The notes under the pieces were generated by a model. That model had not been told where the DNA came from, did not search any database, and was given only the letters and a program-made list of their open reading frames with translations. Positions 26,279 through 35,239 of a stretch of DNA of 64,000 nucleotides are shown one piece after another (position 1 is the first letter of the stretch; each line of letters starts with the position of its first letter). The DNA is from Ruania halotolerans (GTDB lineage: Bacteria; Actinomycetota; Actinomycetes; Actinomycetales; Beutenbergiaceae): assembly GCF_021049285.1 (NCBI RefSeq), contig NZ_CP088017.1:4041380-4105379 (forward strand). The letters are read 5' to 3'. The translations under genes were made by a program, and so were the position numbers.

Positions 26279-26299
26279 GTTGAGTCACCTTCGCTCAAG
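26279..26299 (-). promoter_or_regulatory. HAIR element (HspR operator) upstream of hsp20
   Basis: GTTGAGT-N7-GCTCAAG matches the HspR consensus CTTGAGT-N7-ACTCAAG at 12 of 14 arm positions with exact spacing. It lies 122 bp before the hsp20 start. HspR is not encoded in the window. Confidence 0.65.
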
Positions 26300-26359
26300 G
26301 CGAACGTCTGGGCCTATCCGCACCTGGTCGCCGCCCCCGCCGAGCGGGCGAGCAGCAAC

Positions 26360-26427
26360 AACTGAACCCGCTTTTCGTATCTGAACTCCCGCCGTCGGGG
26401 GTTCAGATAGGAAAAGCGGGTTCAGTT
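26360..26427. repeat. Long near-perfect palindrome, copy 1 of a dispersed element
   Basis: The outer arms AACTGAACCCGCTTTTC (26360-26376) and its reverse complement (26411-26427) pair at all 17 positions. After one mismatch TATCTGAAC (26378-26386) pairs with GTTCAGATA (26401-26409), then a short GC stem. It stands between the divergent hsp20 and BNR genes, so it is not just a terminator. A related copy is at 51615-51676. The rest of the 353-bp gap 26158-26510 holds the HAIR site and no ORF. Confidence 0.75.
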
Positions 26428-26510
26428 CGTGCCGCGGAGACGCACGGACGGCGGGCCAGCCCGTGGGAAGCGCTATCCAAGCGCGCGGAAGTTTGGCAGA
26501 ATCCAGCCCT

Positions 26511-27836
26511 ATGGCCGCATCGACGCAGCACGACATCCACACCTTCAACGACAACGGCGCCTGGTGCTGGTTCCAGGACGAGCGCGCCATCATCGACCCG
26601 GAGACGAACACCTTGCTGATCGGCTCTGTGGCGGCGGCCGAGGGCCCGGGCGGTGAGCAGCGCTCGGGGAACATCGAACTCGCCGTGACCGATCTCGCCT
26701 CCGGCAGCACCGAGATCGTCGTACTGCACGAGCGCCTCGAGGCCGACGATCACAACGATCCCGCCCTGTGGATCCGCCCAGATGGCCGCTACCTGGCGAT
26801 GTACACCAAGCACAAGAGCGACAACTTCCAGCGCTGGCGCATCTCCACCCGCCCGCACGACGCAGGAGAGTGGGGCCCGGAGCAGGTCTTCGACTGGACC
26901 GAACTCACCGACGGGCGCGGCGCCACCTACTCCAACCTGCACTACCTCGCCGACGAGGGGCGCCTCTATGCCTTCGTGCGGGCGATCAACGACGACCCCT
27001 CGATCCTGATCTCCGACGACCACGGAGACACCTTCCGCTACGGCGGCAAACTGTTCACCCGCCCGAAGCTCGGGTACGTGAACGGCTACACCCGGTACGC
27101 CTCCAACGGCGACGCACCCGATGGCGCAGGTCGCATCGACCTCATCACCACCGATCACCACCCCCGCAACTACGACAACTCGATCTACCACGGTTACATC
27201 AGCGGCGGATCCCTGCACCGCAGCGATGGCGCGGTCGTGGACGAATCCGTCCTGGACCCCGAGGCACCCTCACAGGTGGAGCTGACCACACTGCTGGCCA
27301 GCGGAAGCACCCTCGACGATTCCCCGCTCACACACGCCTGGACCACAGACATCCGCCAGGGCCGGGCGGGGCAGTCCGGGCAGATCGCCGCCGTGCTCAC
27401 TGCACGGGCCAACGATGAGCCGGAGAACAGCAACTTCTCCGACCATCGATTCGTCTATGCCCGGTTCGACGGCGCGGCCTGGCAGGTCTTCCCGCTCGCC
27501 AAGGCAGGGGCGAACCTGCTCCCGCACGAGGAGGACTACACCGGCCTGGCCTCCATCGACCCCTACGATCTGGACTCGCTCTACCTCTCCGCGCCGATCG
27601 ACCCGCGCGACGGGAGCGCGTTGACCCGTCACGAGATCTTCCACGGGCGCACCTCCGATGGCGGAGCGAGCTGGGAGTGGAGCCCCATCACCGAGCACTC
27701 GACGGAAGACAACCTGCGCCCGATCGTGGTGCCCGGCGATCCGGACACCCTGGCGGTCACCTGGTTCCGCGGAACGATGACGGCGTCCCAGCACTATGAC
27801 TGCCGGGTGGTCGGGATCGTCAGTCAGCGGTCCTGA
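26511..27836 (+). CDS. BNR_4-type beta-propeller protein, possible polysaccharide lyase or hydrolase
   Basis: This 441-residue protein has no signal peptide. The N-terminus FNDNGAWCWFQDERAIID and repeats such as SDDHGDTFRYGGKLF and SDGGASWEWSP are bladed BNR/sialidase-like repeats of the BNR_4 type. Conserved HNDPALWIRPDGRYLAMYTKH and RGATYSNLHYL segments line the presumed active face. Homologous propellers act on plant or algal polysaccharide fragments, but I cannot name the reaction. I chose the ATG at 26511; a GTG at 26463 is possible, and neither has a strong ribosome site. The gene is flanked by the palindrome and putA and looks monocistronic. Confidence 0.7.
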   Translation: MAASTQHDIHTFNDNGAWCWFQDERAIIDPETNTLLIGSVAAAEGPGGEQRSGNIELAVTDLASGSTEIVVLHERLEADDHNDPALWIRPDGRYLAMYTKHKSDNFQRWRISTRPHDAGEWGPEQVFDWTELTDGRGATYSNLHYLADEGRLYAFVRAINDDPSILISDDHGDTFRYGGKLFTRPKLGYVNGYTRYASNGDAPDGAGRIDLITTDHHPRNYDNSIYHGYISGGSLHRSDGAVVDESVLDPEAPSQVELTTLLASGSTLDDSPLTHAWTTDIRQGRAGQSGQIAAVLTARANDEPENSNFSDHRFVYARFDGAAWQVFPLAKAGANLLPHEEDYTGLASIDPYDLDSLYLSAPIDPRDGSALTRHEIFHGRTSDGGASWEWSPITEHSTEDNLRPIVVPGDPDTLAVTWFRGTMTASQHYDCRVVGIVSQRS

Positions 27837-27900
27837 CGGCCAGGAGTTCGCGGGTCTCGACGGACTCGCGGTCGATGGGCACGTTGCGCAGGTAGGTCAT
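27820..27900 (-). other. 26-codon ORF just after putA, possible gene remnant or small protein
   Basis: An ATG at 27900 opens a short frame (MTYLRNVPIDRESVETRELL, then six more residues) ending in TGA at 27820 inside the 3' end of the BNR gene, 25 bp after the putA stop. Its composition looks like protein, not chance, and it may be the start of a deleted gene. There is no clear ribosome site. Confidence 0.2.
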
Positions 27901-27925
27901 CGTGATCGGAGCTCGTCATCATCCG

Positions 27926-30900
27926 TCAGTTGGTGGTGAACGACGCGGACTGCGAGGTTACCGCCGGGATGTCGTAGCGGTGGATGGTGCCGAAGCGGTG
28001 CGCGGTGACCGAGACCGCCTGCTCCTTGAGGTATGTCAACAGCTCGATCCGCCCCGCAGCGACCACCTCGTCGGTGTACAGCGCCACGGCCGGTGACCCG
28101 TGCGTGGCGGCGGCCAGCTCGGCGGCCGACCCGCCGATCAGCCGGATCCTGCCGCCCGCACGGCCAAGGTGTGCGGCGCGCGCGCTCCACGCGGCGCCGT
28201 CCTCAACGTGCACTTCGGCTACCTCGGCGACGTACTCGGCAATCTGCCGCGGTAGCGCTGCGGCGGCGCTCACCGTGACGGCGGCACCGGCACGCGCACC
28301 AGCCGCCACCACACGGATCAACTCCACGGGCCGGTCCCCCTCGAACCGCACGGTGACCTGGTCCGGGTGGTAGCGGAAGGCGTTGTGCTCACTGGCGAGC
28401 CCGGTCCGGTCTCGCACGATGCCGAACTCGCCTGCCCATGCCGCCTCGTCAGTGCTCAGCGCACCGCCGAGCCAGTCACGATCGACCTCCGGTAGGGCAT
28501 TCGCCGCACGTAGGGCTCGGCGGCTGATCGCATCGTGGCTCACGGCGGAGCCGGACACAGCGACCGGGGCGTCGGTCCAGGTGCCGAATCCGGTGAGGTA
28601 GTTCGGTCCGCCCGCCTTCGTGCCAGCGCCCACCGAGGCCTTCTTCCACCCACCGAAAGGCTGGCGTTGCACGATCGCGCCGGTGATGCCGCGGTTGACG
28701 TAGAGGTTGCCCGCCTCCACACCTGCCATCCAGGCGGCGATCTCGGCCTCATCCAGCGAGTGCAGCCCGCTCGTGAGGCCGTACTCGATGCGGTTGACGT
28801 ACTCGATGGCCTCCTCGAGCGTGGCTGCGGTCATGATGCCCACTACCGGACCGAAGTACTCGGTGAGATGAAACTCCGAACGGGGCCGGACGCCGTCGCG
28901 GATGCCTGGGCGCCAGAGCGTGCCGGCATCATCGAGCTGCTGGGGCTCGACGAGCCAGCTCTGCCCCGGCTCGAGCGTGGTCAGTGCGCGCAGCAGCTTG
29001 CCCTCGGCCGGGCCGACGATGGGTCCGATCTGGGCTTGCTCGTCCCACGGCTGACCGACCGGCATCGAGGTGACCGCATCCACCAGTTGACGGCGAAACC
29101 TGGCCGACTCCGCCGCAGATCCCACGAGGATGACCAGCGAGGCGGCTGAGCACTTCTGGCCGGCGTGACCGAAGGCAGAGTACGCAACGTCCCGCGCCGC
29201 CAGGTCGTAGTCGGCACTGGGGGTGACGATGAGGGCGTTCTTGCCGCTCGTCTCCGCCAGCAGCGGCAGGTCAGTGCGGATTTCACGGAAGCGTTCGGCC
29301 GTCTCATACCCGCCGGTGAGGATCACGCGATCGACGGCCTCGTTGCCGATCAGCTGGGCACCGAGCTCGCCCTCGGAGAGCTGGACATGGCGCAACACCT
29401 CACGCGGCACCCCCGCCTCCCACAACGCCTCCACCATCACCGCACCCGAACGCCGCGCCTGCGGGGCGGGCTTGATGATCACGGCGGACCCGGCCGCGAG
29501 TGCGGCGAGGGTGGAACCGGCAGGAATGGCCACCGGGAAGTTCCACGGCGGGGTGACGACGGTGAGCCGGGCGGGCGTGAAAGTGGCACCGTCCACGGCC
29601 TCGAGTTCGCGCCCCTGCTCGGCGTAGTAGTGAGCGAAGTCGATGGCCTCGCTCACCTCGGGGTCGCCCTGGGCGAGCACCTTCCCGCACTCGGAACCCA
29701 TCACCTCGAGCAGATCGGCGCGGCGTGCCTGCAGGACGTCTCCGGCTCGGTGCAGGATCTCGGCGCGAGCGTCGGCGCCGAGCGCACGCCAGGCTTCGCT
29801 CGCAGCGACGGCGCCGTCGATGATGTCCTGCAGGTCGGCGGCGGTCGCGATGACCGAGTCTTCGGCGGTAGCGAGACCGAGCGTGCTGTGTGGCATCCGG
29901 GCCCGGATCGCCGCACCCCAGGCACGGTTCGCGGCGATCGCGGGATCGGTGTCCGGGGTGTTCTGGAAGCCCGGCAGCCGGGGCTGTTCCTGTGTACCTG
30001 CCGGCGCGCTCCGGTCCTGTCTGCGATGCGGCGCCGGCACCTGCGTGGGCATCGTCGCGATGGAGTCGAGGAAGCGCTGCTTCTCCCGATCGAAGAGGGC
30101 CTCGGTTTCGAGATCGAACACGGCCGACATGAAGTTCTCTGATGAGGCGCCCTCCTCCAAGCGCCGCACCAGGTAGGCGATGGCGACGTCGAACTCGCTC
30201 GGGTGCACCACCGGGGTGTACAGCAGCAGTCCGCCGACGTCCTCGCGCACCGCCGCTGCCTGGGCGGTGGCCATTCCGAGCAGCATCTCGAAGTCGACGC
30301 CCTCGGTGACGCCACGTCGCTGCGCGAGAAGCCAGGCGAGGGCGATGTCGAAGAGATTGTGCCCGGCCAGGCCGATGCGCACGGCACCGATGTGCTCCGG
30401 GCGCAGCGCGTAGTCCAGGACGGCCTTGTACGAGGCGTCCGATTCCTGCTTACTTCCCCAGGTGGCCAACGGCCAGCCGTGGCTCTCGGCGTCCACGCGC
30501 TCCATCGGCAGGTTGGCGCCCTTGACCACCCGCACCTTGATCGGCGCACCGCCGCGGGCCACTCGCCGGGCAGCCCATTCCTGCAGCCGCATCATCACGC
30601 CGAGGGCATCCGGCAGGTAGGCCTGCAGCACGATTCCTGCCTCGAGATCGCGGAACTCCTCGGCGTCCAGGAGCGTGGTGAACACGGCCTCGGTGAGGTC
30701 GAGGTCCTTGTATTCCTCCATGTCGAGATTGATGAACTTCCCGCCGTCCTGCTTGGCGCGGCGGAACAATGGGCTGAGTGAGGCGACTGCGTGTTCCACG
30801 GCGTCGTCGAAGGACCACGGGCTGTGCGGAGCGACGGTGGAGGAGACCTTGATGGAGACGTAATCGACGTCGTCACGGGAGAGCAACTGCGCGGTGCCGG

Positions 30901-31396
30901 CCACCCTGCGGCTGGCCTCGTCGTCGCCAAGGATCGCCTCGCCGAGCAGGTTGATGTTGAGCCGAATCCCCTGTTCGCGGTCCCGGAGCCGGGCGATGGA
31001 GCGGCCCAGCTTCTGGTCCGTGGCGTCGACGATCAGGTGGCGCACCATACGGCGCAGCACCCGCCGGGCGGCCGGGACCACGAGAGCCGGCAGCACCCGA
31101 CTGGCCACCCCGCCCACGCGGATCGCGGCACGCAGGTGCCATGGCAGCAGACGCGGGGTCAGCGGCACCACATCGCGTAGTGCCCGAGCGGCCACCCGGC
31201 GATCTTCCGGCCGGATGACGCCGTCGACGAAGCCGAGCGTGAAGGCGAGCCCGTTCTCATCCCGAAGGATGGCGGCGAGGCGCCGCGCGGCCGGATCGAC
31301 CGGATGAGCCTGACTGGCAACTAGCCAGCGCCGTACCTGCGCGATCGCGTCCTGCGCCAGGATCTCGTCGATCACCGCAGCCGACTCCGCCTTCAC
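27926..31396 (-). CDS. putA: Bifunctional proline dehydrogenase / glutamate-semialdehyde dehydrogenase PutA
   Basis: The protein has about 1156 residues from the GTG at 31396 (AAAGAGG seven bases upstream); a longer frame reaches 31438. The N-terminal FAD-dependent proline dehydrogenase barrel (about 75-430) includes YVSIKVSS, FINLDMEEY and RVVKGANLPMER. The aldehyde dehydrogenase domain (about 530-1000) has the general-base Glu in LAETSGKNA and the catalytic Cys in GQKCSAAS. A C-terminal ALDH-like tail of about 150 residues completes it. It converts proline to glutamate through channelled P5C. No N-terminal ribbon-helix-helix is present, so it is an enzyme-only PutA. The divergent LysR gene probably controls it. 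Confidence 0.93.
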   Translation of the reverse strand: MKAESAAVIDEILAQDAIAQVRRWLVASQAHPVDPAARRLAAILRDENGLAFTLGFVDGVIRPEDRRVAARALRDVVPLTPRLLPWHLRAAIRVGGVASRVLPALVVPAARRVLRRMVRHLIVDATDQKLGRSIARLRDREQGIRLNINLLGEAILGDDEASRRVAGTAQLLSRDDVDYVSIKVSSTVAPHSPWSFDDAVEHAVASLSPLFRRAKQDGGKFINLDMEEYKDLDLTEAVFTTLLDAEEFRDLEAGIVLQAYLPDALGVMMRLQEWAARRVARGGAPIKVRVVKGANLPMERVDAESHGWPLATWGSKQESDASYKAVLDYALRPEHIGAVRIGLAGHNLFDIALAWLLAQRRGVTEGVDFEMLLGMATAQAAAVREDVGGLLLYTPVVHPSEFDVAIAYLVRRLEEGASSENFMSAVFDLETEALFDREKQRFLDSIATMPTQVPAPHRRQDRSAPAGTQEQPRLPGFQNTPDTDPAIAANRAWGAAIRARMPHSTLGLATAEDSVIATAADLQDIIDGAVAASEAWRALGADARAEILHRAGDVLQARRADLLEVMGSECGKVLAQGDPEVSEAIDFAHYYAEQGRELEAVDGATFTPARLTVVTPPWNFPVAIPAGSTLAALAAGSAVIIKPAPQARRSGAVMVEALWEAGVPREVLRHVQLSEGELGAQLIGNEAVDRVILTGGYETAERFREIRTDLPLLAETSGKNALIVTPSADYDLAARDVAYSAFGHAGQKCSAASLVILVGSAAESARFRRQLVDAVTSMPVGQPWDEQAQIGPIVGPAEGKLLRALTTLEPGQSWLVEPQQLDDAGTLWRPGIRDGVRPRSEFHLTEYFGPVVGIMTAATLEEAIEYVNRIEYGLTSGLHSLDEAEIAAWMAGVEAGNLYVNRGITGAIVQRQPFGGWKKASVGAGTKAGGPNYLTGFGTWTDAPVAVSGSAVSHDAISRRALRAANALPEVDRDWLGGALSTDEAAWAGEFGIVRDRTGLASEHNAFRYHPDQVTVRFEGDRPVELIRVVAAGARAGAAVTVSAAAALPRQIAEYVAEVAEVHVEDGAAWSARAAHLGRAGGRIRLIGGSAAELAAATHGSPAVALYTDEVVAAGRIELLTYLKEQAVSVTAHRFGTIHRYDIPAVTSQSASFTTN

Positions 31397-31491
31397 ACCC
31401 ACACCTCTTTCACTCACACACACGTTCGTACCGCCCACAGTGTGATCGCCGGTGACCTGTGATGAAAAGTGATAGTTTCAGAACGTATTCA

Positions 31492-31506
31492 TTCGATCTG
31501 ATCGAA
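31492..31506. promoter_or_regulatory. Perfect 15-bp palindrome before the LysR gene
   Basis: TTCGATC-T-GATCGAA lies in the 117-bp putA-lysR divergent region and ends 7 bp before the lysR start. It is a candidate autoregulatory site. Confidence 0.45.
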
Positions 31507-31513
31507 GGTTGTT

Positions 31514-32401
31514 ATGTGGGACGCGGGACGACTCCGCCTGCTGCGTGAACTCCAACTGCGCGGCACGGTCACCGCCGTGGCCCACACGCTCAATTTCAGC
31601 GTCTCGACCGTCTCGCACCAGCTCGCTCGATTGGAACGCGAGGTCGGCGAACAGCTGCTCGAGCCCGACGGCCGCCGCGTGCGGTTGACCCCGCAGGGCC
31701 GAGTGGTCGCTGAGCACGCCGCACGGATGATGGACGCGGAGGAGGCGGCGCGGGGTGAGTTGGAAGCCCTCGAACCAGGCCCGGAGACGGTCCGGGTGGC
31801 ATCACTGGAGACTGCGGCGCGCGCCCTGCTGCCGGCCGCGCTCGATGCCCTGGCACAGAGTCACCCGCAGTTGCGCGTTGAGGTGGCCGTGGTGCCGCCG
31901 GAGGTGGGGCTGTTCGAACTGCAGGCGCGCCGCTTCGATCTGACGATCGCCGAGGAGTACCCCGGATCCACCCGCCACCTGCACCCCGGCCTCGACCGGA
32001 TGAGACTGGGCCAGGATCCCGTTCGGCTCTGCGCACCAGCTGCAACGACTGCCCGCTCCCTGCCCGAGTTGGCGGACCAGCCCTGGGTGATGGAGCCCCC
32101 TGGCGCGATCGTGCGGGACTGGGGCATCCAGCAGTGCCGTGCCGCGGGCATCGAACCGGACGTGCGCTACGAGGCGACGGATCTGACCGTGCACATCCGG
32201 TTGATCGCCGCCGGGCACGCCGTAGGCATCTTGCCCGACCTCGTGTGGGCGGGTTACCACGCCGAACTCGCCCTGATCGACCTCCCGGGCGCGCCGTATC
32301 GAGAACTGTTCACCTCGGCGCGGCCCGGATCGCGCGCCCGGCCCGCCGTGCAGGCAGTCCACGATGCGCTGGCGCACGCGCTGCGCTCGCGCAGCGGGTG
32401 A
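31514..32401 (+). CDS. LysR-family regulator, probable putA regulator
   Basis: This 295-residue regulator carries a LysR winged HTH at residues 3-62 (LRLLRELQLRGTVTAVAHTLNFSVSTVSHQLARLE) and a two-lobed effector domain (LTIAEEYPG, GIQQCRAAG). It is divergent from putA, a common pairing in actinobacteria, and presumably activates proline catabolism in response to proline or a related metabolite. A perfect palindrome lies just before its start. The target is inferred from position. Confidence 0.88.
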   Translation: MWDAGRLRLLRELQLRGTVTAVAHTLNFSVSTVSHQLARLEREVGEQLLEPDGRRVRLTPQGRVVAEHAARMMDAEEAARGELEALEPGPETVRVASLETAARALLPAALDALAQSHPQLRVEVAVVPPEVGLFELQARRFDLTIAEEYPGSTRHLHPGLDRMRLGQDPVRLCAPAATTARSLPELADQPWVMEPPGAIVRDWGIQQCRAAGIEPDVRYEATDLTVHIRLIAAGHAVGILPDLVWAGYHAELALIDLPGAPYRELFTSARPGSRARPAVQAVHDALAHALRSRSG

Positions 32402-32482
32402 CACGCAGCGACCCACGGCGGACAATGAGACTCATCCGCACCCCACGGTGAGGATGCCGCTGCCCGGCCCTCGGAGGTCAGC

Positions 32483-32944
32483 ATGAGCACACCGCACACC
32501 CGGCGCCACATCGCCCTCGTCGCGCACGACAGCATGAAGGTCGACCTGCTGCGCTGGGCCGACTACAACCGCGACACGCTCGCCGAGCACGTCCTCTATG
32601 CCACCGGAACCACCGGCACCATGCTCGAATACGAACTCGGCCTTCCGGTGCACCGGTTCCTCTCCGGCCCGGTGGGCGGCGACCAGCAGATCGGCGCGAA
32701 GATCGCCGAAGGCCAGATCACCATGCTGGTGTTCTTCTGGGATCCGTTGGAGGCTCAGCCGCACGACCCTGATGTGAAGGCCCTGCTGCGGATCGGCGCC
32801 GTATGGAACGTGCCGATGGCCTGCAATGTGGCCTCGGCCGATCTGATGATCTCTTCACCGTTGTTGGCCAGCGACTACGAGCACCAGCGGCCGGATCTCA
32901 CACCCCGCACCTGGGATCAGACCTCGGATTCTGCCTCGGCATAG
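32483..32944 (+). CDS. mgsA: Methylglyoxal synthase
   Basis: The protein has 153 residues with the family signature [12 protein letters not shown]67 matches the catalytic aspartate. HDSMK (15-19) and TGTTGTML bind phosphate, and [22 protein letters not shown] closes the active site. It converts dihydroxyacetone phosphate to methylglyoxal and phosphate, a bypass that relieves sugar-phosphate stress and would suit a cell with several fast sugar importers. GGAGG precedes the ATG. It is convergent with the small HTH gene six bases away. Confidence is very high. Confidence 0.95.
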   Translation: MSTPHTRRHIALVAHDSMKVDLLRWADYNRDTLAEHVLYATGTTGTMLEYELGLPVHRFLSGPVGGDQQIGAKIAEGQITMLVFFWDPLEAQPHDPDVKALLRIGAVWNVPMACNVASADLMISSPLLASDYEHQRPDLTPRTWDQTSDSASA

Positions 32945-32950
32945 CGGCGT

Positions 32951-33175
32951 TCAGGCAGGCCGCTTCTCGATTCGCGATCCGCCGTACTTCTTGTGCACCG
33001 CCTGCTTCGAGACGCCCAGCAGTGTGGCGATCTCTGCCCAGGTCAGCCCTTGTGCACGGGCGCGGCGCACCAGCACCGCCTCGCGCCGGTCCGCCTCCCG
33101 CCGCAGTCGAACCAGCGCGTCCAACGCACGGTAGAGATCGCCGTCATCATCCGTTGCCAGAGCGAGCGCACTCAT
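32951..33175 (-). CDS. Small helix-turn-helix DNA-binding protein
   Basis: From the ATG at 33175 (GAGGAGG eight bases upstream) the protein has 74 residues; a longer frame reaches 33208 but would run into the operators. A charged helix (ALDALVRLRREADRREAVLVRRARAQ) precedes a sigma-4-like HTH, LTWAEIATLLGVSKQAVHKKYGG. Similar small HTH proteins in actinobacteria often sit next to a Clp-N-domain gene, but none is here. Two 16-bp palindromes lie directly upstream, consistent with autorepression. Confidence 0.8.
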   Translation of the reverse strand: MSALALATDDDGDLYRALDALVRLRREADRREAVLVRRARAQGLTWAEIATLLGVSKQAVHKKYGGSRIEKRPA

Positions 33176-33204
33176 CGAGACCACCTCCTCATCGACCATG
33201 CGCG

Positions 33205-33248
33205 TCAACCTACATTGACCCGGCTAACGTCGTCAACCACGGTTGACG
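33205..33248. promoter_or_regulatory. Two 16-bp palindromic operators upstream of the small HTH gene
   Basis: GTCAACCTACATTGAC (33205-33220) and the perfect GTCAACCACGGTTGAC (33233-33248) share the form GTCAA-N6-TTGAC and are 28 bp apart. That is close to three helical turns, so two dimers could bind on one face. Confidence 0.6.
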
Positions 33249-33310
33249 CCAGGCCGCGCCTCCGCACCCCCGCACCCCCGCACCTCGCCGGGGGTGGTGG
33301 GCGAGAGGGG

Positions 33311-34288
33311 TCAGCCCTTCACTGCCCCGGCCGTCAGGCCCTGCACGATCCACTTGCTGGCCAGGGCAAACATCACCATGGTCGGCAAGATCGTCAGTAC
33401 CGCTGCTGCCGACATCGATCCCCAATCGATGTTGAACGTCGAAATGAAGCCGTTGAGCGCCGCCGGCACCGTTCGGTTCGACTCCGCGTGCATCAGCACC
33501 ACCGAGAGGAACAGCTCGTTCCACGAGTTCACGAAGTTGAAGATGAACGCTGCGATGATCCCCGGTGTCATGACGGGCACGATCACCCGGAACAGCGCCC
33601 CCAACCGGGAGCAACCGTCGATCATCGCCGCCTCCTCCAGCGCATCCGGCACGTTCTGGAAGAAGCCGCGCAGCATGATCGTGGAGAACGGGATGCTGAT
33701 CGCTACGTAGACCAGCACCAGGCCGAACTTGCGATCCACCAGACCCAGTTCGGACATCATCGAGTACAGCGGGCCGAGCGCGATGAACGCGGGGATCATC
33801 TGGGTGAGCAGGAACGCGATCAACACCGCACCCTTGGAACGGAAGTGGAACCGTGCCAGGACGTAGGCGCTCAACAGGGCGATCAGCGTGGCAGTGGCTC
33901 CCGCAGTGGTGGCGATGATTGCCGAGTTGGCCAGGAACACCCCGAAGTTGCTCTGTTCGAACAGTCCGCGATAGTTACCCAGGGACAGGTCCCCGGGCCA
34001 GTACTCCAACGGGAAGCGGCTGATCGTCCCGGGGGCCTTCAGCGAGGTGATCGCGATCCAGTACAGCGGGAACAGGGTGATCAGCAGCCATGTACCCAGC
34101 CCGACCACGCGCAGCACACCGCCAGGGGTGATCCGCCTTGGCGTCGGCCGATCGACCCCGGGCCCGGTGACGGTCGCGGCGGGCGTCAGGGACGCCGTGA
34201 GCGCCTCCTGGCCTGAACCCTGCGGTGCCTCACTCCGGTGCGCCTCGTCCCTCGGCGCCCGAACGCGAGGGCTCCTCGCGCTCATCAT
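33311..34288 (-). CDS. Carbohydrate ABC transporter permease, MalG type, locus C
   Basis: This 325-residue permease has a long Arg/Pro-rich N-terminal tail of about 55 residues, then about six helices and the EAA loop EEAAMIDGCSRLGAL. The C-terminus is IVQGLTAGAVKG. The ATG at 34288 overlaps the MalF-type stop (ATGA); the frame open to 35098 is only the shadow of the upstream gene. It ends locus C. A run of CACCCCCGCACCCCCGCACC follows the gene at about 33263-33285. Confidence 0.92.
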   Translation of the reverse strand: MMSARSPRVRAPRDEAHRSEAPQGSGQEALTASLTPAATVTGPGVDRPTPRRITPGGVLRVVGLGTWLLITLFPLYWIAITSLKAPGTISRFPLEYWPGDLSLGNYRGLFEQSNFGVFLANSAIIATTAGATATLIALLSAYVLARFHFRSKGAVLIAFLLTQMIPAFIALGPLYSMMSELGLVDRKFGLVLVYVAISIPFSTIMLRGFFQNVPDALEEAAMIDGCSRLGALFRVIVPVMTPGIIAAFIFNFVNSWNELFLSVVLMHAESNRTVPAALNGFISTFNIDWGSMSAAAVLTILPTMVMFALASKWIVQGLTAGAVKG

Positions 34289-35235
34289 TGGTTGTCCGCC
34301 TTCCGGATCGCCAGCAGGTAGAACGCGCAGAAGACAAGCAGGAAGCCCACCACGCTGAGCCCGATGGCGCTGGCCAGACCGTAGTTGCCCTGCTGTGTGT
34401 AGTTGATCATCCAGGTGGTGATGATGTGGGTGCGGTTCGCCGGCCCACCGCCGGTCATCGCGTAGATGACGTCCGGGAAGTTGAAGATCCAGATGATCCG
34501 CAACAGCACGGTCAGCAACAGCGTCATCGCGATGGTCGGGATGATGATCGAGAACAGGGTCCGTGCCTTGCCGGCACCGTCGATACTGGCGGCCTCGAGC
34601 ATTTCCTCGGGCACGGACTGCAGCGCCGCGAGGATCATGATTGCGAAGAACGTCACGCCGTACCAGATGTTCGCCACGATCACTGCGATCAAGGCGAGCG
34701 TGGGGTCGGCGAGCCACGGGATGGGCGCATCGATCAGCCCGACTTTGCCGAGCAGGTCGTTGACCACGCCGAACTCCGCGTTGAACATCCACCGGAACAG
34801 CATCCCGATGAGGAATCCCGAGACGGCCCAGGGGAAGAACACCAGCGCTTGATACACGCCACGGAACCGGAATCGTTTGCGCAGTGCCAGCGCGAGTGCG
34901 AACCCGATGAGAAGCTGCGGAACCAAAGATCCGAGCACCCAGACCACCGAGTTCCGCAGGACGGTCGGAAAGACGGGGTCGGCCAGGATGGTCCTGAAGT
35001 TGTCGAGCCCCACGAACGGTGTGGACGTCAGGTCCCAGAGATTCCAATCCTGGAACGCCATCGTCGCACCGCGGAGCATGGGGTAGTAGGTGAACCATCC
35101 GACGAACACGATCGCCGGGGCCAGGAACGCCAGGATGGTGAGCCCGTGGCGAGCACGGAAGGGCCGCCGTCGGTCCTCGCCCGCCCCGCCGGCAGAACCG
35201 GCGGGGCGCTTGAGGGGAGAGGTCTGGGTGGTCAC
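34285..35235 (-). CDS. Carbohydrate ABC transporter permease, MalF type, locus C
   Basis: This 316-residue CUT1 permease has six helices after a polar tail (MTTQTSPLKRPAGSAGG) and the EAA loop LEAASIDGAGKARTL. It starts four bases after the binding-protein stop and overlaps the MalG-type gene by 4 bp, so the operon is tightly packed. Its partners are the flanking genes; no ATPase is present. Confidence 0.92.
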   Translation of the reverse strand: MTTQTSPLKRPAGSAGGAGEDRRRPFRARHGLTILAFLAPAIVFVGWFTYYPMLRGATMAFQDWNLWDLTSTPFVGLDNFRTILADPVFPTVLRNSVVWVLGSLVPQLLIGFALALALRKRFRFRGVYQALVFFPWAVSGFLIGMLFRWMFNAEFGVVNDLLGKVGLIDAPIPWLADPTLALIAVIVANIWYGVTFFAIMILAALQSVPEEMLEAASIDGAGKARTLFSIIIPTIAMTLLLTVLLRIIWIFNFPDVIYAMTGGGPANRTHIITTWMINYTQQGNYGLASAIGLSVVGFLLVFCAFYLLAIRKADNQ

Positions 35236-35239
35236 CAGG

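Noticed and set aside
26360-26427. Palindrome considered as a simple terminator of hsp20 or the BNR gene
   Set aside because: It lies upstream of both genes, which diverge from it; a second copy elsewhere argues for a dispersed element.
33311-35098. 595-codon frame that would merge both locus C permeases
   Set aside because: Its first half is an out-of-frame shadow of the MalF-type gene; the MalG-type gene starts at 34288 with an ATGA overlap.
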